Assembly (NCBI GenBank): GCA_020832345.1
Contig: JAFIEY010000104.1
Location: 1-41,133 of the forward strand
DNA: 41,133 nt
Direction of reading: 5' to 3'
Origin: Cryomorphaceae bacterium
GTDB lineage: Bacteria > Bacteroidota > Bacteroidia > Flavobacteriales > Schleiferiaceae
The position numbers and the translations under genes were made by a program. Shown here piece by piece: positions 7,380 to 17,300 of this stretch. The stretch's first letter is position 1. Every line of letters begins with the position of its first letter. The notes beneath the pieces are model-generated. The model was not told the origin of the DNA, ran no database searches, and saw only the letters and a program-made list of their open reading frames with translations.

Positions 7380-10133
7380 TTATTGTTCAAATGCTTGTTC
7401 TATCACGCGTTTTTGCACGGCAACTGCAGTTTGATTCGAGCCGGATGCCGGACTTGCACTTGCGCGTGGGCTAACTAAAGAAAAATCTCCCAAAGCATTG
7501 GTGGCGCGAATATACCAATGCGCTCCCATATTGGCAGGCTCTTCCTGCACCCAAAAACGTTTGGCATTTTCGGGGTATTTTTTCAGAAGGGATTCAATCT
7601 GTCTTTCAGCCATCGGGTAGAGTTGTTCTAAACGAATGATAGCTACATCATCGCGTTTATCCTCTTCTTTTTTAGCCAAAAGCTCAAAATAGATTTTGCC
7701 ACTGCAGAAAAGTATTTTCTCTATTTTAGAAGTACTTTTAACGGTATCGTCATCCAAAACCTCTCTGAATTTCCCTGTGGTGAAATCCTCTAATTTGGAA
7801 ACACAACGCGGATGGCGGAGTAAGCTTTTGGGCGACATCACAACAAGTGGTTTGCGGAAATCACGCTTTAATTGACGACGCAATGCGTGGTAAAAGTTGG
7901 CCGGAGATGTAATATTGACCACCTGCATGTTGTATTGTGCACAAAGTTGTAAAAACCTTTCCAAACGCGCACTGGAATGTTCTGCTCCCTGACCTTCATA
8001 ACCGTGTGGCAAAAGTAAAACCAGTCCGCTCTGAACTTTCCATTTATCTTCTGCGGCGCTTAAAAACTGGTCAATCATGATTTGTGCACCGTTGGTGAAA
8101 TCTCCAAACTGTGCTTCCCATAGGGTTAATGCGTTTGGAGAGGCCAGACTATAACCGTAATCAAATCCCATTACGGCATATTCGGAAAGAAGCGAATTAT
8201 ACACCTCAAAAGGAGCATTTACACCTTCGATGGTGTTGAGCTGGATATAGCGTTCTTCAGATTCCTCAACCCGCATAACGGCATGACGGTGACTGAAAGT
8301 ACCCCGTTCACAGTCTTCACCACTAAGCCGGATATTGTGACCTTCCAGCATAAGTGTTCCATATGCCAATAGCTCACCCATGCCCCAATCGAGGGCGTCT
8401 TTTTCCTCAATCATCTTTTTCCGGTCATTGACCAATCGCTCCACTTTGCGGATGAATTTTTTATCCGATGGTAAAGTAGTTAAAGCTTTAACCACTTTCA
8501 TGATTTCATCCTTTTTGATGCCGGTATCAGGGCTTTCAAAAAAGTCTTCCGGGGTTGATTCTCTAAAGGCTTCCCAATATTTTATGAGGAAGTTTTCTAT
8601 GGTGTTTTTTTCTATTTTTTTGGATTCATCGTACTTCATTTCCAACATGGATTTGAAGTCCTTTTCCAGTTCTTTTGCGTAATCGTCTGAAATTATACCT
8701 TTTTCCAATAATTTGTCTCGATAAATATCGCGGGGATTGGGGTGCTTGGAAATTATTTTGTAAAGCGTAGGCTGGGTGAATCTAGGTTCATCTCCTTCAT
8801 TGTGGCCGTATTTGCGATAGCAAAGCAAATCCACAAAAACCTCCCGGTGAAATTTCTGCCGATATTTGATGGCAAACTTAAAGGCATGAACTACAGCTTC
8901 GGGATCGTCTCCGTTGACGTGAAGCACGGGGGCCATAATTACTTTCGCTACATCGGTGCAATAGGTTGAAGATCTTCCATCGATATAATTAGTGGTAAAA
9001 CCCACCTGATTGTTGATGACAATATGGAAAGTCCCTCCAACGCCATATCCGCTCAGGGTTTCCATTTGAACATGTTCGTAAACAACGCCTTGAGCGGCAA
9101 TGGCTGCATCACCGTGGATAATGATGGGCAATACTGCGGAACTCTCACCGTTGTGTTTTCTGTCCCGCTTTGCCCGGGCAATTCCGCCCACGACCGGATT
9201 AACCGCTTCTAAGTGTGATGGGTTGGGGGATAGCGTAAGTTTAAGCTCTTTTCCGTTATCGAGAATTTTGGTCGTCGAGTAGCCAAGGTGGTATTTCACA
9301 TCGCCATCAAATTCATCTTCGTCAAAAGCCTTGCCTTCAAATTCGCTAAAAATATCGCGTTGGGTTTTGCCGAAAATATTTGAGAGCACATTGAGTCGGC
9401 CACGATGGGCCATACCCATTACGACTTCTTTAACGCCAAATTCAGAGGCAAAATCGATTGCGATATCCAGGGCCGGAATCATAGACTCAGCTCCTTCTAT
9501 GGAAAAGCGTTTTTGTCCGACGAATTTCGTATTGAGAAAAGTTTCGAATCCTACCGCTTCATTTAATTTTTGAAGAATATATTTTTTTTCTTCGGTGGAA
9601 AAGTTAGGTTGATTTGCGTTTTCATGAATTACTTCACGAATCCATTTTGCCTTATCTGGTTTTCTAATATGCTTAAACTCAATACCTATGCTTTGGCAAT
9701 AGGCCGTTTTCAGGTGATCTACGATTTCCCGTAAAGTGGCGTTTGCTTCGAGACCGACCTGACTGGAAGCTTCAAATCTTTCATCCAAATCGGAAATTTC
9801 CAACTGAAAATTTTCAATATCCAAAGTTGGTGTGTATTTTCGTCTTTCCCTAACGGGATTTGTTTTGGTAAACAAGTGCCCGCGAGAGCGATAGGCGTTT
9901 ATGAGCTCAAGTACGCGAAATTCTTTTTCGATTTTGACCGGAACTTCGGGAGGAATGCAGATGCCACCGTCAAAGTCAATATCGTTGTCGGTGTATTGTT
10001 CTCTGCCAAAGTCATATCCCTGAAAAAAGGCACGCCAACTGGGTTCGAGGCTGTCGGGGAATTTTAAGTATTTTTGGTATAATTCATCGACAAAATCTGC
10101 GTGAACGCCACCTAAAAATGAAAATCGATCCAT
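7380..10133 (-). CDS. sucA: 2-oxoglutarate dehydrogenase E1 (decarboxylating, thiamine-dependent)
   Basis: Catalyses decarboxylation of 2-oxoglutarate and reductive succinylation of the E2 lipoyl arm. The 917-residue length is close to E. coli SucA. The N-terminal E2-binding segment DFVDELYQKYLKFPDSLEPS is intact, so this is a full-length E1. Visible motifs include MGMAHRGRLNVL (239-250), HGDAAIAAQGVVYE (340-353) and the NNQVGFTT segment. The start is supported by this family-typical N-terminus. It is first in a two-gene sucAB unit; a divergent outer-membrane-protein gene begins 91 bases away. The organism also carries korB in this window, giving two chemistries for the same step. Confidence 0.97.
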   Translation of the reverse strand: MDRFSFLGGVHADFVDELYQKYLKFPDSLEPSWRAFFQGYDFGREQYTDNDIDFDGGICIPPEVPVKIEKEFRVLELINAYRSRGHLFTKTNPVRERRKYTPTLDIENFQLEISDLDERFEASSQVGLEANATLREIVDHLKTAYCQSIGIEFKHIRKPDKAKWIREVIHENANQPNFSTEEKKYILQKLNEAVGFETFLNTKFVGQKRFSIEGAESMIPALDIAIDFASEFGVKEVVMGMAHRGRLNVLSNIFGKTQRDIFSEFEGKAFDEDEFDGDVKYHLGYSTTKILDNGKELKLTLSPNPSHLEAVNPVVGGIARAKRDRKHNGESSAVLPIIIHGDAAIAAQGVVYEHVQMETLSGYGVGGTFHIVINNQVGFTTNYIDGRSSTYCTDVAKVIMAPVLHVNGDDPEAVVHAFKFAIKYRQKFHREVFVDLLCYRKYGHNEGDEPRFTQPTLYKIISKHPNPRDIYRDKLLEKGIISDDYAKELEKDFKSMLEMKYDESKKIEKNTIENFLIKYWEAFRESTPEDFFESPDTGIKKDEIMKVVKALTTLPSDKKFIRKVERLVNDRKKMIEEKDALDWGMGELLAYGTLMLEGHNIRLSGEDCERGTFSHRHAVMRVEESEERYIQLNTIEGVNAPFEVYNSLLSEYAVMGFDYGYSLASPNALTLWEAQFGDFTNGAQIMIDQFLSAAEDKWKVQSGLVLLLPHGYEGQGAEHSSARLERFLQLCAQYNMQVVNITSPANFYHALRRQLKRDFRKPLVVMSPKSLLRHPRCVSKLEDFTTGKFREVLDDDTVKSTSKIEKILFCSGKIYFELLAKKEEDKRDDVAIIRLEQLYPMAERQIESLLKKYPENAKRFWVQEEPANMGAHWYIRATNALGDFSLVSPRASASPASGSNQTAVAVQKRVIEQAFEQ

Positions 10134-10224
10134 AATAAATTGTTGGACTTTAATTTGGCGGTAAAATTACAATAACAAAGTGCATTATAAAGAAAACAAA
10201 CGGCTTTTTATCTCTTTTAACGAA

Positions 10225-10812
10225 ATGATACGTTTTCAACATTTGATTTGTTTAATTTTTTTGATGTTTTCCTTGACGGGAACAGCTCAATACGTTGAAG
10301 AATCAGAACCACAGAACAAAAAGTCAGAGGAAAATAATGCCGACGAAAAACCTTCTCCCTGGTTTTATGGCGGAAATGCGATGTTTTCTTTTGGAAGTAT
10401 TTCAACCATAATGCTAACCCCAAAAGTGGGTTATAGGATGACGGAAAATTGGGTAGTGGGTGGAGCATATACCTATATATACTATCGTGAAGCCAGACGC
10501 AATTCACCCGATTTGTATTATACTTCGCATGGCCCCGGATTGTTTTCCATGTATTTTTTTAAAAACCCCATTGCGCCATCTGCTGGTATTGACTTATTTT
10601 TGTCGGCTGATTATGATTATTGGTTTGTGAGGCAACAAAACATACCCACGAGAACCTTAGAACAATTTCTCATTGGGGGAGGTATGGTAAATGCCAGCGG
10701 TTTTGGTCCAATGCTTACCTTTGGCGTATATTATGATGTATTGCATCGCTCAGGTGCGGATGGAAGTTTTTTCCCCTCGCCCTGGAGCATTAGGTTAGGT
10801 ATATTTTTTTAA
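10225..10812 (+). CDS. Putative outer-membrane protein
   Basis: About 195 residues from the ATG at 10225, preferred over 10180 because the signal peptide MIRFQHLICLIFLMFSLTGTAQ starts there. After cleavage come a short acidic stretch (EESEPQNKKSEENNADEK) and aromatic/glycine-rich alternating strands ending in SPWSIRLGIFF, a typical outer-membrane terminal strand with a C-terminal Phe. No specific family was recognised. It is divergent from sucA and 22 bases upstream of the NYN-domain gene, so it may be co-transcribed with it. Confidence 0.65.
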   Translation: MIRFQHLICLIFLMFSLTGTAQYVEESEPQNKKSEENNADEKPSPWFYGGNAMFSFGSISTIMLTPKVGYRMTENWVVGGAYTYIYYREARRNSPDLYYTSHGPGLFSMYFFKNPIAPSAGIDLFLSADYDYWFVRQQNIPTRTLEQFLIGGGMVNASGFGPMLTFGVYYDVLHRSGADGSFFPSPWSIRLGIFF

Positions 10813-10834
10813 TTCATTATTCTAAATTTTATTT

Positions 10835-11827
10835 ATGGAACGAATAGGCATTTTTTACGACGGCAACTATTTTCATCATGTGAGCAATTACTACTATTAC
10901 ACGCACGAAAGACGAAGAAGGCTCAGCGTTTCGGGTATTCATACTTTTATCCGTCATCATATTTCTGAATCTACCGGAATTCCTTTTAGTCTGTGCCAAA
11001 TTGTAGATGCACATTATTTTAGAGGTCGCAGCTCAGCTTATGAAGCCAGTCAGCGGGGTAATCAACTATACTACGATCGACTTTTCGACGATATCCTTAC
11101 CCATGAGGGGGTGACCACCCATTATCTGCCCCTGAGAAATGTTCACGGTAGAAAGGAGGAAAAGGGGGTGGATATTTCACTAGCGCTAGAAGCCTACGAA
11201 TTGGCCATGCTCAAGAAGTTTACCTCTTTGGTGCTTATCGCATCCGATGGTGACTATTTGCCATTGGTTAGAAAACTCAATACTTTGGGCGTGAAAGTGA
11301 TGATTCTTGCCTGGGACTTCGAGTACACAAATCACGAAGGTCTGCAAAAACAGACGCGAACTTCTCAGGATTTGATGGAAGTTGCATCGTTTCCAATTGC
11401 CATGCATGAGATTATCGACAATCGAATTGAAGGGCAAACTCCGGTAATAAACAACCTTTTTGTGTCCAACGAATACAAAAACCGCAGTGATGATTTCCGC
11501 AATAACGACGATGAATGGTCGGCTGACGACAACGAAAGTCAACACGATAAACAGCACTTCGATTCCGTAGATGAAGAATACGATGATGCGCATATTAACG
11601 CCACAGAAGGCGATGAACTGGAAAGTGAAATTCTTTCCCTAAAAGAAGGATTTGGATTTATCCGCTTCCCAAATAACAATTTGTTCTTCCACTATTCCGA
11701 TGTCATCGATTGTGATTTTAACGAACTTCAACCCGGGGAAAAAGTCAGCTTTATTTTGACCACGGGCAACGGCGGACAAGACGTCGCTAAAGAAGTTCGG
11801 AAAATTGATTCTTCCTCAACGTGGTAA
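10835..11827 (+). CDS. NYN-domain ribonuclease-like protein with C-terminal cold-shock domain
   Basis: 330 residues in three parts. The N-terminal NYN/LabA-DUF88 domain (1-190) shows FYDGNYFHH with D9, KGVDISLALEAYELA with D113, and ASDGDYLPLV with D138/D140; this acidic set is the metal-binding centre of the PIN/NYN nuclease fold. A low-complexity acidic linker rich in Asp, Asn and Glu spans about 210-262. The C-terminal cold-shock-like OB fold (263-325) has KEGFGFI (270-276, RNP1-like) and LFFHYSDV (283-290, RNP2-like). By inference this is an RNA nuclease with its own RNA-binding domain. It could instead be catalytically silent and regulatory. A bidirectional terminator follows. Confidence 0.8.
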   Translation: MERIGIFYDGNYFHHVSNYYYYTHERRRRLSVSGIHTFIRHHISESTGIPFSLCQIVDAHYFRGRSSAYEASQRGNQLYYDRLFDDILTHEGVTTHYLPLRNVHGRKEEKGVDISLALEAYELAMLKKFTSLVLIASDGDYLPLVRKLNTLGVKVMILAWDFEYTNHEGLQKQTRTSQDLMEVASFPIAMHEIIDNRIEGQTPVINNLFVSNEYKNRSDDFRNNDDEWSADDNESQHDKQHFDSVDEEYDDAHINATEGDELESEILSLKEGFGFIRFPNNNLFFHYSDVIDCDFNELQPGEKVSFILTTGNGGQDVAKEVRKIDSSSTW

Positions 11828-11862
11828 TTCCGTTAGCATGTTGTTTTTTTCGCTAAAAAATG

Positions 11863-11905
11863 AAACCCGCACTATAGTGTCACTATATGCGGGTTTTCTT
11901 TTAAT
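11863..11905. terminator. Bidirectional intrinsic terminator between convergent genes
   Basis: AACCCGCA-C-TATAGTG-T-CACTATA-TGCGGGTT forms a long near-perfect hairpin with one bulged C. On the plus strand TTTTCTTTTAAT follows. On the minus strand the stem runs into TTTCATTTTTT. It therefore suits both the NYN gene (+) and the SPOR-domain gene (-). Confidence 0.8.
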
Positions 11906-11915
11906 CGCAAAGACT

Positions 11916-12053
11916 GAGTCTGCTCCAAAAAGTCCCTTTCTGATAAAATATCCCTTGTTGGTAGATTTTTGAATCCTCACACTAACCAATGGTTAACTGC
12001 AATTCAAAAATCCCCTCGATTTTGATTGAAATCATCCTTTTTGGAGTGGACTC
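11916..12053 (+). repeat. Nested-palindrome repeat (MITE/REP-like), copy 2
   Basis: 138 bp from GAGTCTGCTCCAAAAAG to CTTTTTGGAGTGGACTC, a 17-bp terminal inverted repeat with two mismatches. An inner arm GATTTTTGAA pairs with TTCAAAAATC. The element is flanked by exact AAGACT direct repeats (11910-11915 and 12054-12059), as expected for a target-site duplication. The right-hand repeat includes part of the stop codon of the convergent SPOR-domain gene. Confidence 0.88.
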
Positions 12054-12057
12054 AAGA

Positions 12058-12483
12058 CTATTTTTGATTGCCGTGGGATTCTTCCCAGGAAGGACTTTCA
12101 ATAAAACCCTCAACCACAAAAGCGCTCGGAAATACATTTTTAATTTTTAAAACCATCGCGTGGGCATGTATCCTGTCGCGGAAATCACCAACCTGCACGC
12201 GATATTCCGGCGCATCATAAGATAGGTAGGCCTTCATTTCTGGAAATTCTCGGATGAAAGCCATTCGACGTTGGTCAGCATCACGCCTGGGGCCATTATA
12301 TATTTGAATTCGAAATCCCGGGCCGCCGTCACTTTTCTGATTGCTTTCTGCATATCGTTTTTCCAATTCGAGAAAAATGGAATCGGCGTGAACCACCAGA
12401 CGTGGTTTAATGATGGAATCTGATTGGGCTTTTCCACTGAGAGAAAATCCAAGGGTCAAAATAAGGATAATGGGAAACCGCAT
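12058..12483 (-). CDS. SPOR-domain periplasmic protein
   Basis: About 141 residues from the ATG at 12483, where the signal peptide MRFPIILILTLGFSLSGKAQ begins. The C-terminal ~75 residues (FRIQIYNGP...YRVQVGDFRDRIHAHAMVLKIKNVFPSAFVV) match a SPOR domain, which binds denuded peptidoglycan glycan strands at division sites. A role in the periplasm or cell-wall metabolism is inferred from the domain. Its stop codon sits at the edge of repeat copy 2, so the element inserted at the very 3' end of the gene and may have supplied or preserved its last codons. Confidence 0.75.
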   Translation of the reverse strand: MRFPIILILTLGFSLSGKAQSDSIIKPRLVVHADSIFLELEKRYAESNQKSDGGPGFRIQIYNGPRRDADQRRMAFIREFPEMKAYLSYDAPEYRVQVGDFRDRIHAHAMVLKIKNVFPSAFVVEGFIESPSWEESHGNQK

Positions 12484-12623
12484 AGACGATTTAGTTTTTT
12501 GCAAAGGTCGGTAAAAATTGTTTATCATTTGCTATTGCATGTAATTGATAAAAAATTCTAAGTCAAGAATGATGGAACAAAAATCGAATTCTGGCGACTG
12601 GTAAATAAGCAGTATTCAAAAGT

Positions 12624-12764
12624 GATTCTGCTCTAAAAAGTCCCTTTCTGCTAAAATCTTTTTTGTCGGTAGATTTTTGATTATTCACTAACAGACAGTT
12701 AGCTCTGGTTCGTAAATCTCCCCTGCGTCGATTTTGATTGAAATCATCTTTTCTGAGTGGATTC
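12624..12764 (+). repeat. Nested-palindrome repeat (MITE/REP-like), copy 3
   Basis: 141 bp, the most diverged copy: it begins GATTCTGCTCTAAAAAG and ends CTGAGTGGATTC. The central hairpin CTAACAGACAGTTAG is well preserved. AAAAGT is repeated exactly on both sides (12618-12623 and 12765-12770), and counting the terminal bases the identity extends to ATTCAAAAGT. It lies between the divergent SPOR gene and act operon. Confidence 0.82.
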
Positions 12765-13004
12765 AAAAGTAAATCGTTTTTAAAATCCCACCGCGTATCC
12801 AAATGGACATTTTGATCTGTATATTGAATCAAAAGTTCATTGTTTTATTCTATAAAACCGCATTGTTTTGTCTTTAAATAAATTTGTTCGATGGATAATA
12901 AACGATTTTATACCTATTATATAGTTTATTGCTATTTTATTTAGAATCTTTTTAAATTGAATACACCCCCACATATTGGGCAAATCTAATCTTGGTTTGT
13001 ACCT

Positions 13005-13012
13005 TAAATTTG
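13005..13012 (+). promoter_or_regulatory. Candidate -7 box (TAAATTTG) of the act-cox operon
   Basis: TAAATTTG fits the TAnnTTTG -7 consensus and sits 42 bases before the actA ATG. The nearest usable TTG (12976-12978) is 26 bases upstream, longer than usual, so the call is weak. The other box at 12879-12886 is an alternative. Confidence 0.3.
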
Positions 13013-13054
13013 CCCACTCAAAACAACGGTGTAGTGCTGCTTAGTTAACATTAT

Positions 13055-14311
13055 ATGAGACTAAAATCAATGAATAAGCAACGTCTTTTTTACCAACTTC
13101 TAGTAGGTATGTTCCTGATGTCCATGTCGCTATTTGCGCAAGACGAGTCAGAACTTCTAGGTGATCCGGACAACGGAAAGAAAATTTTTACAGGCCAATG
13201 TGCTGCATGTCACAAACTTGATAAAAAGGCAATAGGGCCTGCTTTGGGTGGTGTGGCTGAGCGCCGCGACATGGATTGGATAATTGCGTGGACACGTAAT
13301 AATGCCCAACTTCGTGCGAGTGGGGACAAAGATGCCATCGCAATTTTTGAGGAATACAATGGTTCTTTAATGCCGGCATTTGAATACCTAAGCGAGCAGG
13401 ATGTCAAGGATATTGTTGCCTACACCATGGCTGGTGCTAAGCCCAAGCCCTCTCCAGATGACGATAAAATTACCACTACTGAGGTTGGAGGTGACTCAGA
13501 TGATGGAAGTATTTGGATTATTTTGGGATTGGCTATATTCCTTATAGTATTAATAGCCATTCTGGTCAAGGTAAAAAATACACTAAAGGTAATTAAGGGT
13601 GATCCGACAAGCTCTTTGCTTGAAGACGCCAGTGTATTTACCAAGGTGGCAGTGCGCAACCGCAAAGTCATAACCTTATTTACTATAGTAGTGGCCATCT
13701 TTTTGCTCAATCAACTATATTGGAGTTTGATGTCCATTGGCGTTGAAGAAGGATATCAACCCGAGCAACCCATTGCATTCTCACACAAACTTCACGCAGG
13801 TGATAATCAAATCGATTGTCAATATTGCCATTATGGCGCTGAAAAGGGAAAACATTCAAATATTCCTTCAGTCAGTGTTTGTATGAACTGTCACCAATAT
13901 GTACAGGAGGGTCCAAAGCACGGCGAAAAGGAAATTGACAAAATTTACGCTGCGGTAGGATTCGATCGTGAAACCAGCCAATATATTGAAGGATACGAGA
14001 AAAAGCCTGTCAAGTGGGTGCGTATTCACAATCTCCCTGATTTGGCCTACTTCAGTCACGCACAACACGTAAATGCTGGTAACATTGAGTGCCAAACCTG
14101 TCATGGTCCGGTTGAAGAAATGGAGGAGGTTTACCAATATTCTCCTTTGACCATGGGCTGGTGTATCAACTGTCATCGAGAAACAGAGGTTGATACAAAA
14201 GAGAACGGCTACTACGAAGAGATGCACGAAAAATTGAAAGCGAAGCACGGAACCGATAAAATCACGGTCGATATGATCGGTGGTTTGGAGTGCGGAAAAT
14301 GTCACTATTAA
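13055..14311 (+). CDS. actA: Alternative complex III multiheme cytochrome c subunit ActA
   Basis: Electron-carrying cytochrome of the menaquinol:cytochrome c oxidoreductase (alternative complex III), facing the periplasm. 418 residues, with an ATG at 13070 as alternative start. A hydrophobic signal region spans about 11-29. A class-I-like monoheme domain has C49-x2-C52-H53. Two membrane helices follow (about 152-172 and 205-227). The second half carries five more CxxCH motifs: CQYCH, CMNCH, CQTCH, CINCH and CGKCH. That makes six heme sites in one chain, one more than the pentaheme core. It is first gene of the operon, 19 bases before actB. Confidence 0.92.
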   Translation: MRLKSMNKQRLFYQLLVGMFLMSMSLFAQDESELLGDPDNGKKIFTGQCAACHKLDKKAIGPALGGVAERRDMDWIIAWTRNNAQLRASGDKDAIAIFEEYNGSLMPAFEYLSEQDVKDIVAYTMAGAKPKPSPDDDKITTTEVGGDSDDGSIWIILGLAIFLIVLIAILVKVKNTLKVIKGDPTSSLLEDASVFTKVAVRNRKVITLFTIVVAIFLLNQLYWSLMSIGVEEGYQPEQPIAFSHKLHAGDNQIDCQYCHYGAEKGKHSNIPSVSVCMNCHQYVQEGPKHGEKEIDKIYAAVGFDRETSQYIEGYEKKPVKWVRIHNLPDLAYFSHAQHVNAGNIECQTCHGPVEEMEEVYQYSPLTMGWCINCHRETEVDTKENGYYEEMHEKLKAKHGTDKITVDMIGGLECGKCHY

Positions 14312-14330
14312 TAAACCCATCACAACAGAT

Positions 14331-17300
14331 ATGGCTTCAGATAAAACCTATTGGAAGGGTATAGGGGAATTGGAAAACCCCGAAATGGTTGAAAAGTTAA
14401 GCTCGAATGAATTTCCAGATGAAATTCCCGTAGAGGACTTCTTGACCCAACAAGAATCACAATCGTCAAACACTTCACGACGGGACTTCCTTAAGTTCCT
14501 CGGATTTTCTACCGCTGCAGCTACCCTTGCTGCTTGTGAAGCACCGGTGATTGAATCAATTCCATACGTTGTTGCGCCCGATAAATTGGTGCCCGGTATC
14601 GCTAGTTATTACGCTACTACCTTTGATGATGGTTATGATTTTGCCAGTGTATTGGTAAAAACTCGTGAAGGTCGCCCCATTAAATTTGAACCTAATAAGG
14701 ATGCAAAATATGCGGGTAGTATCAACGCTCGTGTTCAGGCATCTGTTCTTAATTTATACGACAGTACACGCTTAAAGGATCCTGTCAACAATGGTGAGTA
14801 TTCTGAATGGGCGCCTGTCGATAATGGTATTAAAGAGGGATTGGAAAAAGCTGCTGCTTCTGGAAAACGTATCGTGGTCCTTTCCAGCTCCATCAATAGT
14901 CCATCCTCCAAAAAAGTTATCAAAGCCTTTTCCGAGGCATATCCAAATGTCAGTCACGTTACCGTAGATGCATTTTCATATAGCAATGCGCTAGATGCAA
15001 GTGCCGAGGTTTTTGGTGTTCGTGCTTTCCCATATTTTAAATTCAAAAAAGCAGCGCATATTGTTTCAGTAGGCGGAGATTTTCTCGGCGATTGGATCGG
15101 TCAAGCGGTATCTGCCGATTACGCAACACGTCGTAAGCCGGGCAAGGATATGAGTCGTCATATTCAGATTGAAGCCAATCTCTCCCTTACCGGATCCAAT
15201 TCTGATATTCGTCATAGAGTTAAGCCATCGGAATACGGTGCCGTATTGGCGGGTATTTACAATCGGATTGCTTCCGCTACCGGAAACAGCAGTGTTTCAG
15301 CACCCAAATCGTCAATTGATGCGCAACTCGACGCCATTGCCAATGACTTGATGGAAGCCAAAGGACAATCGCTGGTGATTTGCGGAGGGAATGACAGAAA
15401 TAATTGGTTGTTGACATACGGAATCAACCAGATGTTGGGCAACTTTGGTAAAACGATCAAACACCAAAAAAGAAATAACCTTCGTCAGGGTAACGATAAG
15501 TCATTTAATAGTTTACTCGCCGACATGGAAGCCGGAAGAGTGGGTGCATTATTTATGGTGCAAACCAATCCGGTATATCAAAGTGCGCAGGGACAAACCT
15601 TTGCCAAGGCACTTGAAAAGGTTGATTGCTCTGTTTCATTTTCAGATAAATTTGATGAAACTGCCAACCTTTGTAAGTTTGTGGCCGCCGCGCATCATCC
15701 CTTGGAAAGTTGGAATGACAGTGAACCCTTTACCGGCTATTACAGCTTTATGCAACCGGCCATTCGTCCGCTTTTCAACACCCGTCAATGGCAATATTGC
15801 TTGCTCAAGTGGAGCGGAAATGATTCCGATTATCAGGCTTTCTTGAAAAACAATTGGTCTGGAAGGGAGGGAATTTCCACCGATGCATTATTTCACGACG
15901 GTTATTATACCGAGAAAAAAGAATACGACAGCGAAACTGAACCCAATGCCATGACTGCCATGTCTTCGGTAAAGGTTGCGAAACCGGGAGAGGACACCGA
16001 ATTGGTGTTTTACACCAAAACCGGAATGGGGATTGGAAACTTATCCAATAATCCATGGTTACAAGAATTACCAGATCCGATTTCGCGGGTTTCTTGGGAC
16101 AACTATTTGACCATTTCAGCAGCACAAGCAGCAGATTTAGGTTTAAAAAACAAAAACAGATCAAACGGTGCGCTGGATGGAAGTCTGGTTACACTTAAGC
16201 ACGGAGACACAACCATTGAAAATGTCCCCGTTTTAATTCAACCCGGTCAAGCCTACGGAACCGTTGGTTTGGCAGTTGGTTATGGACGTAATGGTGTTGG
16301 AAAAGCAGGAGACAATGTCGGTGTAAACGCCTTTGCCATGATGAAAGCAGGAATGCATTCGATTGGGGGTGTAAAAATTGAACAGCAAGACGGATGGCAT
16401 CAATTTGCGTGTGTACAATTGCATCACACCATGATGGGACGACGCATTGTGCAAGAAATTACCCTCGATAAATTCCTAAACGACCCTTCGGCCACAGAAA
16501 ATGGTAAAGGATGGAATGAGCGTACCCAGTTTGAAACCATCGGAGAAAAACTTACTTCCGATAAAGCAAACCTTTGGTCGGATTTTGATCACGAGACAGG
16601 TCATTTTTGGAATATGTCCATCGACCTCAACACCTGTACCGGTTGTGGCGCATGTGTGATTGCTTGTCACGCTGAAAATAACGTACCTGTAGTTGGTAAG
16701 GAAGAAATTCGCATGAGCCGTGATATGCACTGGCTGCGCATCGACCGCTACTACAGCAGTGACATGACCAAGGAAAAGGCCGCTGAAGAAGGCGTAGGAA
16801 GTCGGAAAATGTATAAGGCCATGGAGGATCCTTCCGCAAGTCCGGAAGTAGTTTTCCAGCCTGTTATGTGTCAACACTGTAATCACGCACCATGTGAAAC
16901 AGTTTGTCCGGTCGCTGCCACTGTGCATTCCACCGAAGGGTTGAACCACATGGCCTACAACCGTTGTATTGGAACGCGTTATTGCGCCAACAACTGTCCT
17001 TATAAAGTTCGTCGTTTTAACTGGTTCTTATACACCGACAACCCGGATCACTTTGGTGTTAATTACGCTTTAAATGATGATCTTGGAAAAATGGTGCTTA
17101 ACCCAGATGTTACCGTTCGTACACGTGGTGTTATGGAAAAATGTTCTTTCTGTATTCAGCGTATTCAGCTCGGTAAACTCGAAGCTAAGAAGGAGGGCCG
17201 CAAGGTTAAAGACGGTGATGTACAAACTGCATGTATGCAAGCTTGTGATACCGGAGCCATCCAATTTGGTGACGTCAACGATCCGGAAAGTAAGATTGCC

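Larger units (their letters stand above)
12484..13054. other. 571-bp intergenic region between SPOR gene and act operon
   Basis: It contains repeat copy 3 (12624-12764), then about 290 bases of A/T-rich DNA leading to actA. Two TAnnTTTG-like boxes appear, TAAATTTG at 12879-12886 and TAAATTTG at 13005-13012, neither with a well-spaced -33 partner. No RNA gene or credible coding frame was found. The 89-codon minus-strand frame across the repeat is rejected. Confidence 0.6.

Noticed and set aside
12563-12832. 89-codon minus-strand reading frame across repeat copy 3
   Set aside because: It runs through the palindromic repeat and similar peptides appear from the other copies in other frames, so it is a by-product of the repeat sequence. 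No start context or family match was found.
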